A stretch of 64,000 nucleotides of DNA, taken from assembly GCA_020161295.1 (NCBI GenBank), contig JAIUOA010000008.1, positions 59,957 to 123,956 of the forward strand, in the 5' to 3' direction. This document shows, in pieces, positions 18,803 to 26,555 of the stretch. The stretch comes from Bacillota bacterium. Lineage in GTDB: Bacteria > Bacillota > Clostridia > Peptostreptococcales > Acidaminobacteraceae. A program made the translations under genes and the position numbers. How positions within the stretch are numbered: position 1 is the first letter of the stretch; each line of letters opens with the position of its first letter. The notes beneath the pieces were generated by a model that was not told where the DNA came from, did no database searches, and saw only the letters and a list, made by a program, of their open reading frames with translations.

Positions 18803-18841
18803 GGCGTATCGCTTGACAGATTATACGAGAATCGACACGCC
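18803..18841 (-). promoter_or_regulatory. Intercistronic hairpin between tnaA and transporter
   Basis: In the minus-strand RNA, GGCGTGTCG pairs with CGATACGCC (one G-U pair) across 21 nt, with an inner GATT/AATC. The pairing is better as minus-strand RNA than plus. No T-run follows directly, so it looks like a processing or stability element that could set the ratio of enzyme to transporter. Inferred. Confidence 0.5.
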
Positions 18842-18858
18842 GCCATCTAGGTCACTTC

Positions 18859-20247
18859 TTATTTATCAAGCGGTCTTAAACGCGCAAGGAAGTGTCTGAG
18901 TACTGGTGGTTCATAATCAAATGTCAATCCAACAAGCTTGTCTTTATTTTCCATTACTTTTTTGAAGCCTTCAACGATTTCATCCATGTGTGTTTGTGTA
19001 TAAACACGTCTAGGAATCGTGAGTCTCACGAGCTCGAGTGCTGCCGCTTCTTGCTCACCCGTTTCAGGATTTCTTCCTAACAGGAAAGAACCGATTTCCA
19101 CTGGTCTAACGCCTGATTCCAGATAGAGGGCATTACAAAGGGCTTGTGCTGGGAACTCGTGACCCGGAATATGTGGTAAGATTTTCTTCGCATCTACGAA
19201 TACCGCATGGCCGCCCGTTGGGTACTGGATAGGTACACCAATTTCCATGAGCTTATCACCAAGGTATTTCACTTGACCAAGGCGGTATTCTAGGTAGCTT
19301 TCCTCGATACCTTCATATAAACCTCTGGCAAGCGCCTCCATGTCTCTTCCTGAAAGGCCGCCGTATGTTGCGAAGCCTTCCATTGGCACACATCTAACCT
19401 GCGCTGCTTTAAAGATGTCTTCGTTTTCTTTAATCGCGATCATACCACCCATGTTGACGATGGCGTCTTTCTTTGCACTCATGGTGAGGACATCGGCATA
19501 TGAATACATTTCGCGGATGATGTCTTTGATGGATGCGTTTTCATAGCCTTTTTCTCTTTGTTTAATGAACATCGCATTTTCAGCAAAACGTGCTGAATCC
19601 ATGATGATGAGTTTGCCGTATTTATCTGCGAGCTTCTTAAGGGCTTTCATGTTCGCCATAGAAACCGGTTGGCCACCTGCCGAGTTGTTAGTGACGGTCA
19701 TGATTAAGAACGCAACGTTCTCCGCACCAACTTCTTGGATAAACTGATCCGCTGCTTCGATGTTAAAGTCGCCTTTAAAATCATAATAAGTGGTGGTATC
19801 TGTCGCTTGTGGGATAAGGAAGTTACGCGCTTTTCCGCCTGCAAGCTCGACGTGACCCTTCGTCGTATCGAAATGGTGATTACTGAGAACGTATTGGCCT
19901 GGCTTCAGTAAAATCGGGAAAAGGACTTGCTCAGCACCACGACCTTGGTGGGTTGGTACGATATATTGGTACTGGAAAATATCTTGAACAGCATTCACGA
20001 TATTATAGTAGTTTCGGCTACCTGCATAAGCCTCGTCACCTAACATCATCCCTGCCCATTGGTTATCACTCATAGCGCCAGTGCCGCTGTCAGTGAGCAA
20101 ATCGATATAAACGTCGTTAGATTTGAGAAGGAATGGGTTGTAGCCCGCTTCTGCCAGTGCTTTCTCTCTTTGCTCTCTCGTCGTTTTGTAAAGTGGCTCC
20201 ACCATTTTAATTTTAAACGGTTCTGCCGGATGTTTGATTTGAGACAT
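18859..20247 (-). CDS. tnaA: Tryptophanase (tryptophan indole-lyase)
   Basis: 462 aa. The ATG at 20247 is chosen because GGAGGG lies five bases upstream; an in-frame ATG at 20259 does not have one. The PLP lysine lies in [10 protein letters not shown] (about 256-260). Features separating it from the close relative tyrosine phenol-lyase: HHFDTT (about residue 124) has Asp where the lyase has Thr, and [12 protein letters not shown] has Ile where the lyase has its substrate-binding Arg. [17 protein letters not shown] is also tryptophanase-like. It splits tryptophan to indole, pyruvate and ammonia. First gene of tnaA-NSS-metS. Confidence 0.9.
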   Translation of the reverse strand: MSQIKHPAEPFKIKMVEPLYKTTREQREKALAEAGYNPFLLKSNDVYIDLLTDSGTGAMSDNQWAGMMLGDEAYAGSRNYYNIVNAVQDIFQYQYIVPTHQGRGAEQVLFPILLKPGQYVLSNHHFDTTKGHVELAGGKARNFLIPQATDTTTYYDFKGDFNIEAADQFIQEVGAENVAFLIMTVTNNSAGGQPVSMANMKALKKLADKYGKLIIMDSARFAENAMFIKQREKGYENASIKDIIREMYSYADVLTMSAKKDAIVNMGGMIAIKENEDIFKAAQVRCVPMEGFATYGGLSGRDMEALARGLYEGIEESYLEYRLGQVKYLGDKLMEIGVPIQYPTGGHAVFVDAKKILPHIPGHEFPAQALCNALYLESGVRPVEIGSFLLGRNPETGEQEAAALELVRLTIPRRVYTQTHMDEIVEGFKKVMENKDKLVGLTFDYEPPVLRHFLARLRPLDK

Positions 20248-20276
20248 AATGCCCTCCATGTATTAATTTTTTATTA

Positions 20277-20295
20277 TGATGAAAATTTTTTATCA
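20277..20295. promoter_or_regulatory. Imperfect dyad near the tnaA start site
   Basis: TGATGAAAA (20277-20285) and TTTTATCA (20288-20295) form an inverted repeat just downstream of the tnaA promoter. Its half-site is the same as in the dyad of the divergent regulator promoter, suggesting one protein binds both. Confidence 0.4.
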
Positions 20296-20302
20296 CAACT
20301 AG

Positions 20303-20331
20303 AATATACTACAATTATTTCATATTTACAA
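20303..20331 (-). promoter_or_regulatory. tnaA promoter
   Basis: On the minus strand TTGTAA (20331-20326), 17-bp spacer, TATATT (20308-20303), about 56 bp before the start codon. Confidence 0.6.
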
Positions 20332-20350
20332 GGATAAAATTGCGAAAAGT

Positions 20351-20378
20351 TTGACAATTTTTATCAAGCTGATAAAAT
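20351..20378 (+). promoter_or_regulatory. Promoter and operator-like dyad of the YheO-type regulator
   Basis: TTGACA (20351-20356), 16-bp spacer, TAAAAT (20373-20378). A perfect 8-bp inverted repeat, TTTTATCA-AGC-TGATAAAA (20359-20377), fills the spacer and touches the -10, a typical repressor position. Confidence 0.6.
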
Positions 20379-20408
20379 ATTATTATCATAAAATCAGAGG
20401 TGATTCCC

Positions 20409-21083
20409 ATTTCAGAATTCGACTTTTCCGCCTATATCCACATGGTCCATTTTCTCGGTGGTTGTCTCGATGCAAACACCGAAATCGTCCTCTATAGTTT
20501 GGACAATATAAAAAGCTCGATTATCGCCATACACAACGGGCATATCAGTGGTCGCAAAATCGGCGACCCCCTTTCCAATTTTGCCATCTCAAAGATGAAG
20601 GACAAAGGCAAGGATGGCCCGCCCTATTATCTGAATTACCTCGGCCTTTCCAAGGATAATACGCCTCTTCGCTCCTCCAGCTACTTTATTCTAGACAAAT
20701 CAGGGATTCCTAGAGGTGTGCTCACCATCAACATCGATGTGACCAAATATCAGAAGGCTGCCGAACTGCTGAACCAGCTGGCCTTTTTACCAGGTGTGGA
20801 AAATATCGCTGGGGATAATAGCGATGTGGACCGTCTTCAATCCACACCTAAGGACCTTATTATGGACATTATTTCTGATGTGACGGGCAATAAGGAAATC
20901 GAAACCACCCGACTTACCATGGATGAAAAACTTGAGGTGGTCAAACGCCTTAACCTAGAAAACTTCTTCTTAATGAAAGGGGCTGTCAGCCAGATCGCAT
21001 CTGTCCTAGACACGTCTGAAGCAAGTATTTATCGGTATCTCAGCAAAGTCAACCGTGAAAACGGAGGCAAGCGGTTATGGTAA
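20409..21083 (+). CDS. YheO-type PAS/HTH transcriptional regulator
   Basis: 224 aa from a probable ATT start. Residues 5-110 match the YheO-like PAS domain (VLYSLDNIKSSIIAIHNGHI, PRGVLTINIDVT). The C-terminal 45 residues are the HTH of this family (KGAVSQIASVLDTSEASIYRYL). Start choice: AGAGGTGAT at 20396-20404 is a near-perfect ribosome binding site and the first suitably placed in-frame codon is ATT at 20409; the GTG at 20400 lies inside it. It is divergent from tnaA and likely controls it; the closest known function is regulation by a small-molecule ligand, which is unknown here. Confidence 0.78.
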   Translation: MSEFDFSAYIHMVHFLGGCLDANTEIVLYSLDNIKSSIIAIHNGHISGRKIGDPLSNFAISKMKDKGKDGPPYYLNYLGLSKDNTPLRSSSYFILDKSGIPRGVLTINIDVTKYQKAAELLNQLAFLPGVENIAGDNSDVDRLQSTPKDLIMDIISDVTGNKEIETTRLTMDEKLEVVKRLNLENFFLMKGAVSQIASVLDTSEASIYRYLSKVNRENGGKRLW

Positions 21084-21652
21084 TTCGTCAGATTCCCCTT
21101 CATCCAACTTTCGAATCGATCACTCTACAAGCCCTTCTCTGGGAATACCCACCGATAGCCGAGGATGAGCTGTTTGAATCCGTTCGGCCTGCTGTCATCA
21201 TTGTTCCTGGTGGTGGATACCTCAGCATCGATGCGCAACGCGCAGAAAAAATTGCCCTCAGCGAACTCGCTAAGGGCAATCAAGTTTTTATCCTAAATTA
21301 TCGTGTCGGGGCACCTTTTGCACATCTTCCCATGCCAGCCATCGACTTAGCAGAGGCGATTGCTCACATAGAGGGGCACGCCACACTTTACGGGGTTGAT
21401 ACCACTCGTGTCCAATTGCTGGGAGAAGGAACCGGTGCCCATCTCATCAAAGTCTTCGAAGCTCAGCAGCAAAACCAGTTGAGGCACATGCTCCGATATG
21501 AAAACCCAATCGTCGATTTGGTTGCTTTTAAAAAACAGTTGATGAAATGGGGCGCCGAAGGACATGCGCTATTTGAACAGCTTTGTATGGCCTGTTTCGG
21601 AACGCTCTCACCCACAGATGAAACACTGAGCGCCTGGTCGTATGACTTATAA
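21077..21652 (+). CDS. Truncated alpha/beta-hydrolase-like protein lacking the nucleophile
   Basis: 191 aa, overlapping the regulator gene by 7 bp. The N-terminal block VRPAVIIVPGGGYLSID is the oxyanion motif of BD-FAE-type esterases, and VFILNYRVGAPFAHLPMPAIDLAEAI follows the fold. The nucleophile elbow should read GxSxG but is GEGTG (about residues 116-120, LLGEGTGAHL), with Gly in place of Ser, and the C-terminal Asp and His are absent. It is either a pseudoenzyme or a decaying gene, although the frame is open. Function unknown. Confidence 0.65.
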   Translation: MVIRQIPLHPTFESITLQALLWEYPPIAEDELFESVRPAVIIVPGGGYLSIDAQRAEKIALSELAKGNQVFILNYRVGAPFAHLPMPAIDLAEAIAHIEGHATLYGVDTTRVQLLGEGTGAHLIKVFEAQQQNQLRHMLRYENPIVDLVAFKKQLMKWGAEGHALFEQLCMACFGTLSPTDETLSAWSYDL

Positions 21653-22831
21653 TTTTTGAGCGAGCTTTCTACCATATTCTCTACAAATTTCTAATGCGTC
21701 TTCATCTGGTTGCCAGAGAACGCCTAAACCTTCATCGAGAATTTCGAAGCCACATTCTTTTAAGGCTTCTGTCATAAGTTTTGGAGATTCACCACTCCAG
21801 CCGTAGGATCCGAATCCAGCGGCTTTTTTATTTTTAAACTTAAGCCCTTTCATGATTTCGATGGTGGACGCCATCGCCGATAAAATCCCTTTGTTAATGG
21901 TAGAGGAACCGGCAACCACAAGCTTCGCCTTAAACACTTCCGAAATCACATCATTCTTATCGATTTTTGAAACATTGAAAAGTTTAATATTGAGCGTAGG
22001 ATCCACCGATTTGATGCCTTCAGCGATGGCTTCAGCCATATGCTTGGTGGCATCCCACATGGTATCATAAATAATCGTCGCTTGATGCTCTTGATAATTA
22101 CCTGCCCATTTGATGTACTGTTCAACGATTTGAACAGGATTATCTCTCCAAATGACACCATGTGATGGACAAATCATGCTTACAGGCACATTAAAGCCTA
22201 ACACCTCTTCGATTTTCTTACCAACCAATGGACTGAAAGGGGTAAGGATGTTTGCATAGTATTTGATGGCTTCCTGGTATAGCTCTGCCTGATCCACTAA
22301 ATCGTTGTACATGAATTCGGATGCATAATGCTGACCAAAAGCGTCATTACTGAATAAGATCGCATCCTTCGTATAGTATTCAAACATGCTGTCTGGCCAG
22401 TGAAGCATCGGCGCTTCAATAAAGATAAGCTTTCCTTCGCCTAAATCTAAGGTGTCCCCAGTCTTCACCACCTGGAAGTTCCAGTCTTGATGATAATGGC
22501 CTTTTAAGGATTTGACGCCGTTTGCTGTACAGTAAATCGGCGTGTTAGGAATTTCTTTCATGAGTTCTGGAAGCCCACCACTATGATCAACCTCAGCATG
22601 GTTGGCGATAATATAGTCGATTTTCTTCACGTCGATTACTTTCTTAAGATTCTTAACGAACTCTTCATCGAAAGGTTGCCACACAGTGTCGATTAACGCC
22701 ACTTTTTCATCCTGAATCAGATAAGAGTTATATGAAGAGCCACGATGTGTCGAATACTCTTCGCCGTGGAATTTTTTAAGTTCCCAGTCAATTTTACCTA
22801 CCCAAGTAATTCTCTCATTAATTTTAAACAT
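21647..22831 (-). CDS. fprA: Flavodiiron protein (A-type flavoprotein)
   Basis: 394 aa. The N-terminal beta-lactamase-like domain has the diiron ligands HAEVDH (about 80-85), the His in MLHWPDSM, the Asp in FSNDAFGQH and the His in CPSHGVIW. Residues about 255-390 are a flavodoxin domain (YDTMWDATKHMAEAI binds FMN). These enzymes reduce O2 and/or NO in anaerobes. It starts 20 bp after the Ric-type gene and is likely co-transcribed. Its stop overlaps the convergent hydrolase-like gene by 6 bp with no terminator between. Confidence 0.92.
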   Translation of the reverse strand: MFKINERITWVGKIDWELKKFHGEEYSTHRGSSYNSYLIQDEKVALIDTVWQPFDEEFVKNLKKVIDVKKIDYIIANHAEVDHSGGLPELMKEIPNTPIYCTANGVKSLKGHYHQDWNFQVVKTGDTLDLGEGKLIFIEAPMLHWPDSMFEYYTKDAILFSNDAFGQHYASEFMYNDLVDQAELYQEAIKYYANILTPFSPLVGKKIEEVLGFNVPVSMICPSHGVIWRDNPVQIVEQYIKWAGNYQEHQATIIYDTMWDATKHMAEAIAEGIKSVDPTLNIKLFNVSKIDKNDVISEVFKAKLVVAGSSTINKGILSAMASTIEIMKGLKFKNKKAAGFGSYGWSGESPKLMTEALKECGFEILDEGLGVLWQPDEDALEICREYGRKLAQKL

Positions 22832-22851
22832 GTCCTTCTCCTCGCTTTCAC

Positions 22852-23529
22852 CTAAAATCGTTTGAATAATACATTATTTTCTGTATGCACGTGCATGTAC
22901 ATATCCGCTGTTAACGCCTTTAATAAATCATATGTTGCGCCATAAGTAACACAGGCATCCGATGGTAATGTAAAGTGGTTCGTGAGATCTGTGAGCGCAT
23001 GAAGTGCTTCTCCCGCGCCATCGTGCTCATCCTCAAGCGTTTTAATTAGCTGCGCCACGTCCTTACTGCCTTTTAAAATTTGTGGGAATAACTGCTTTTC
23101 CTCTTTAATCAAGTGACCTTCCAATTCTGTTTTAAGACCTCCAAAAATCCGATGAATTTCGAACAATTCCGGATGATGTTCCCCATGAACACCCAAAATC
23201 TTAAATAGAAGTTCGGATAACCTTGGAAGGGTCTCCCTTAAATAGCGGTGATGCGTGTTTACGATGCGGTCGATTAATTCTTCATTTGTAAATGCGTCTA
23301 ATGATTTTTGCGTACCACCTACCGCAAACAATTTGGCTTGTTCTATTGCCTTATCTGCAGCAACTTCCAATGCTTCTACTTCATCTGTATCCTTTTCAAT
23401 AGCCTCTGAAACCGTACGGTCACCACCACAACAAAAGTCAACGTTATAATCCATAAATACTCTCACCAGCTCAGGGTGTTTGGTTACCACTTCACCGATA
23501 CTTAACTGTGTCAATTCCTTAAATTTCAT
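22852..23529 (-). CDS. Iron-sulfur cluster repair di-iron protein (Ric/ScdA/YtfE)
   Basis: 225 aa. The ATG at 23529 is used since GGAGG is seven bases upstream. Residues 5-60 are the ScdA N-terminal domain with CCGGD (C33, C34). Residues about 75-225 are a hemerythrin-like domain with repeated His ligands (VNTHHRYLRE, HGEHHPEL, HLIKEEKQLFP, DEHDGAGEAL, HVHTENNVLF). Family members repair Fe-S clusters damaged by NO or peroxide. It is the first gene of a two-gene unit with fprA and divergent from an Fnr/HcpR-like gene, which supports a nitrosative-stress role. Confidence 0.9.
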   Translation of the reverse strand: MKFKELTQLSIGEVVTKHPELVRVFMDYNVDFCCGGDRTVSEAIEKDTDEVEALEVAADKAIEQAKLFAVGGTQKSLDAFTNEELIDRIVNTHHRYLRETLPRLSELLFKILGVHGEHHPELFEIHRIFGGLKTELEGHLIKEEKQLFPQILKGSKDVAQLIKTLEDEHDGAGEALHALTDLTNHFTLPSDACVTYGATYDLLKALTADMYMHVHTENNVLFKRF

Positions 23530-23598
23530 GTCCATTCCTCCATTCACCATTTTCAGTTCCTTTATCATCTATGAGTGTTTCACTTATATTATGGATTC

Positions 23599-23604
23599 AT
23601 CTTA
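23599..23604 (-). promoter_or_regulatory. -10 element of the Ric-FprA operon
   Basis: TAAGAT on the minus strand. The start site would be near 23592, putting the TGTGA-N6-TCACA site exactly at -41.5, the class II activator position. Confidence 0.5.
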
Positions 23605-23625
23605 CCAGCTCAGAAACGCGCTTCC

Positions 23626-23641
23626 TGTGATTTGCCTCACA
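23626..23641. promoter_or_regulatory. Perfect CRP/HcpR-type operator
   Basis: TGTGATTTGCCTCACA is a perfect TGTGA-N6-TCACA palindrome, in the divergent region between the Ric gene and the Crp/Fnr-family gene. This is the consensus of CRP and of HcpR regulators. It is the probable binding site of the neighbouring regulator. Confidence 0.8.
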
Positions 23642-23662
23642 TAAATAAAAAGTTTTTAAAAT

Positions 23663-23672
23663 ATGCTATAAT
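23663..23672 (+). promoter_or_regulatory. Extended -10 promoter of the Crp/Fnr-family gene
   Basis: TGC then TATAAT (23667-23672); the -35 region (AATAAA) is poor. The operator centre is about 45.5 bp before the expected start, so activation or steric control is possible. Confidence 0.55.
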
Positions 23673-23706
23673 AGAATTAACGGATCCCTTAATATTGGAG
23701 GCAATC

Positions 23707-24426
23707 ATGAAAACCTCGCATTCTGAACACTTTCCAGTCAATGGCTGTGCCAGCTGTGGCCATTCGCTTTGCGCAAAAAAAGTCTCGCTTTTTAGCAATC
23801 TTGATGAGAAGCAGCTAAAAGCGGTTATCGATTTAATTGAAAGAAAACACTATAAACGCGGCGAAGTCATCCTTCATACCGGTGATACTTTCGATCGCCT
23901 GTACATCGTCAATAAAGGCACACTTAAAGCCATGACCTTCTCTGAGGACGGAAAAGAGCAAATTTTATATCTCCTCAATGATGGCGATTGCATCGGAGAA
24001 TTGTCGCTCCTAAAAAGCGCACCCGCCGAATACGATCTAATTGCTTTAAAGGAAAGCTTTATCTGCACCATCCCAAAGACCAAATTTGATCACTACCTTA
24101 AAGAAAATCCTGAAATCGTGTTTTCCATCATGGCTTCGGCACATGATAAAATATCATCCCTTGAAAAGCTGGTGGGGGCCATCGCTTCAAATGATGCTGA
24201 TATCAGGCTGAAATTTTTGCTAAAGCAGCTTATCGACCAGAGCAAGCAAAAGACTTCACAAGGAACGGTTATCAAGTTACAGCTCACACGAGAGGACATG
24301 GCAAATTTCGTAGGCGTCACACGTGAAACCATTAGCCGCAAGCTCTCCCAGCTCGCACATGAAGAGGTGCTTGAGCTACTGGATAATAAGCAAATCCTCA
24401 TTAAAGATCTCGATTATTTTATGTAA
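23707..24426 (+). CDS. Crp/Fnr-family regulator with FNR-like cysteines
   Basis: 239 aa; ATG at 23707 follows GGAGG, so the longer upstream ORF is not used. Cysteines C14, C17, C22 (CASCGHSLC) and C120 in FICTIP match the positions of FNR's three N-terminal cysteines and its internal Cys (MVCEIP), so a [4Fe-4S] cluster is plausible. Residues 30-140 are the cyclic-nucleotide-like beta barrel. The recognition helix is TRETISRKL: R206, E207 and R211 combine CRP-type Arg with FNR-type Ser-Arg, consistent with TGTGA half-sites. Context (Ric, FprA) suggests NO or O2 sensing, as for HcpR. Confidence 0.85.
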   Translation: MKTSHSEHFPVNGCASCGHSLCAKKVSLFSNLDEKQLKAVIDLIERKHYKRGEVILHTGDTFDRLYIVNKGTLKAMTFSEDGKEQILYLLNDGDCIGELSLLKSAPAEYDLIALKESFICTIPKTKFDHYLKENPEIVFSIMASAHDKISSLEKLVGAIASNDADIRLKFLLKQLIDQSKQKTSQGTVIKLQLTREDMANFVGVTRETISRKLSQLAHEEVLELLDNKQILIKDLDYFM

Positions 24427-24430
24427 TGCA

Positions 24431-24463
24431 AAGGGGTTGTCCATCAAAATGGACAACCCTTTT
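24431..24463. terminator. Terminator between the Crp/Fnr gene and the EAL gene
   Basis: AAGGGGTTGTCCAT (24431-24444) / ATGGACAACCCTT (24449-24461) with a 4-nt loop and a T-run. It ends the plus-strand gene and may also serve the minus strand. Confidence 0.85.
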
Positions 24464-24476
24464 ATTGAGTATTGGT

Positions 24477-26513
24477 TTAAACCTCCGATGCCTGAAGGGG
24501 TTTAGAGAACAAATAGCCTTGATAGTAATCACAACCCATTTCGGAGAGGAGCGAGTACTGCATTTGTGTCTCGACGCCCTCTGCGATGATTTTCATGTCT
24601 AGACGATGGGAGATATCGATGATTAGTTTGGTAAGCGCCCTCATTTTCGGGTCGGTTTCTATCGCCCATACGAAGCTTTTATCGATTTTGAGGACCTTAA
24701 TCGGCATTTTACCCAGCTGATACAAAGAGGAATAGCCTGTTCCAAAGTCATCCATATGAACCTCAAAGCCGTTTTCCGTGAGGCGATTTAGGCTTTCGAG
24801 CACGATATCAATGTATTCAGATATGGTGGTTTCAGTAATCTCGATGTGAATCTGGTTGACGCTAAGCGCATACTTCGAAATGGAATTGACCAAATAGTCG
24901 ATATAGTCGCTTTGGAGTAGTTCTTTATAAGAGGCATTGATGGAAACTGTAATAATTTTACCCTCATCTCGCTTCGAAGCGATAAATCTAACCGTCTCAT
25001 CGATGACGAACCGACCGAGGCTATTTATAATATCGATGTCTTCCGCTAACAGTATAAATTCGTTTGGTGAGACGAAGCCTAATTCTGGACTCTTCCATCT
25101 GAGCAAAGCTTCATATCCATACACTTGCCCGTCGTGCAGGCTATCCAATTGCGGTTGATAAGCGAGGTATAGCTCATCTTTTTCGATTGCCTTTATCAAA
25201 TGCTGTTCGATATTCAGTGTACGTTCTTTAGCGATTCTTAGCGATTCGTCATACCACTTGATCTCGTGATGGATCCCTTTTGTGACGGCAAACTCAAAAG
25301 CGGTTTCTGCCTCGAGGATTACACTGGTACTGTCATGGGAACCTTGTCCCACATAAGTTGCACCATAGGCGATGTTTAACGGAATCTCGATATTAGAGAA
25401 CCTGCCGACATTGGTCTTTAACGCCTGCTCAAGCTTCATTATTTTATCGGAGGCACATCTGCTTAGGTCATCACATTTCATCCATATGGCGAATCGTCCG
25501 CTATGAAGCGTGGCGATGTACTGTGAGTCTGCGAAATAGGTGCTGATTTCAGCGCTAAGCTGAAACGCCATGATGTCAGTTATATTTTTACCATACGCAT
25601 TTAATAATCGCGAATATCCCACCACACCGATGACCATTAAAACATAAGTCTCTTGATTTTCTGTATTAGAAAGGGTATTTTTAACGATTTCGTTTAAAAA
25701 GTCCATGTTATAAAGACCAAGCACAGGATCATGGAAAGCATAAAACTCGATGCGTTCTCGGCTAATCATTTCCTGATGAATGTCCGTCATGGATCCAAAA
25801 AGGAATTCTCCTTCATGAATCGTCAAAATCTGATACCAATGATAAACCGTTTCAGCATTATCGATTAAGAGCCTGACCTTTAGCTCAAACACCGTCGCTT
25901 GATAGGCTCTATTCGTACCAAATAGGGCTTCAAATCGCGGTCGGTCCTCTGGATATACCTTATGGAGAAACTCTTCAAAAGTGGATGTGATACGCTTCAT
26001 GTCTTTCCCGAAATTGGTGATGGTAATTTCATTGGACCGTACATCATACTGCCAATACACCTCATTACTGGCTATCAGGATTTTTCTGTAATTCTCCTTC
26101 TCTTCTTCCAGCGCCTTTTTGTATCGATCGAGTTCATGATAGTTGTACTGAAGCATTTCTTCTGAGGCGAGCAATTCTTCATATAAGGCTTGAATTTCAA
26201 TGTTGGCTTCTTCAAGCTCTTGGGCATGTAGTCGTATGTCATCAACCGTTTTATTGATCGGCTTGATGACATCGCTGATGAACCATTTGACCGCGATCGT
26301 AGAAATACCTAATATAATCAACACAACGACGCTTAAGCCCATCATCATGTCGAACAAAAGATCATCCGTCTTCTCAATAGGATTGTTAACATACCGCGAT
26401 AACTGCACAAAAATTAACACAATCGTTATGGCAAGCGCGATGACGATGAGTCCCATGGTTCTGATCCAAATTCTCGTCGAGAGGGATACGTTTAATCGTT
26501 TATTCATAGACAC
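24477..26513 (-). CDS. Membrane PAS-(degenerate GGDEF)-EAL phosphodiesterase
   Basis: 678 aa, GTG start with AAGGAG five bases upstream. Two membrane segments (about 17-40 and 52-76), a coiled coil (about 90-140), a PAS domain (about 140-265), then a GGDEF-fold domain whose signature is broken (LHSGRFAIW). The EAL domain is complete: YEALLRW (about 466), SINAS, EITET, MDDFGTGYSS, LKIDKSF, EGVET and QGYLFSKP. It should hydrolyse cyclic-di-GMP, with the broken GGDEF domain perhaps binding GTP as an activator. A short extracytoplasmic loop leaves little room for a periplasmic sensor. Confidence 0.88.
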   Translation of the reverse strand: MSMNKRLNVSLSTRIWIRTMGLIVIALAITIVLIFVQLSRYVNNPIEKTDDLLFDMMMGLSVVVLIILGISTIAVKWFISDVIKPINKTVDDIRLHAQELEEANIEIQALYEELLASEEMLQYNYHELDRYKKALEEEKENYRKILIASNEVYWQYDVRSNEITITNFGKDMKRITSTFEEFLHKVYPEDRPRFEALFGTNRAYQATVFELKVRLLIDNAETVYHWYQILTIHEGEFLFGSMTDIHQEMISRERIEFYAFHDPVLGLYNMDFLNEIVKNTLSNTENQETYVLMVIGVVGYSRLLNAYGKNITDIMAFQLSAEISTYFADSQYIATLHSGRFAIWMKCDDLSRCASDKIMKLEQALKTNVGRFSNIEIPLNIAYGATYVGQGSHDSTSVILEAETAFEFAVTKGIHHEIKWYDESLRIAKERTLNIEQHLIKAIEKDELYLAYQPQLDSLHDGQVYGYEALLRWKSPELGFVSPNEFILLAEDIDIINSLGRFVIDETVRFIASKRDEGKIITVSINASYKELLQSDYIDYLVNSISKYALSVNQIHIEITETTISEYIDIVLESLNRLTENGFEVHMDDFGTGYSSLYQLGKMPIKVLKIDKSFVWAIETDPKMRALTKLIIDISHRLDMKIIAEGVETQMQYSLLSEMGCDYYQGYLFSKPLQASEV

Positions 26514-26555
26514 CGCTACTCCTTAGTCATGAGAACGAATCTAATTTCAAGTCAG

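Noticed and set aside
18859..20247. Tyrosine phenol-lyase instead of tryptophanase
   Set aside because: Asp in HHFDTT and Ile in VEIGSF match tryptophanase residues and not the lyase's Thr and Arg.
23575..23706. N-terminal extension of the Crp/Fnr-family gene
   Set aside because: The ATG at 23707 has GGAGG directly before it and the extension has no family match; the region holds the operator and promoter.
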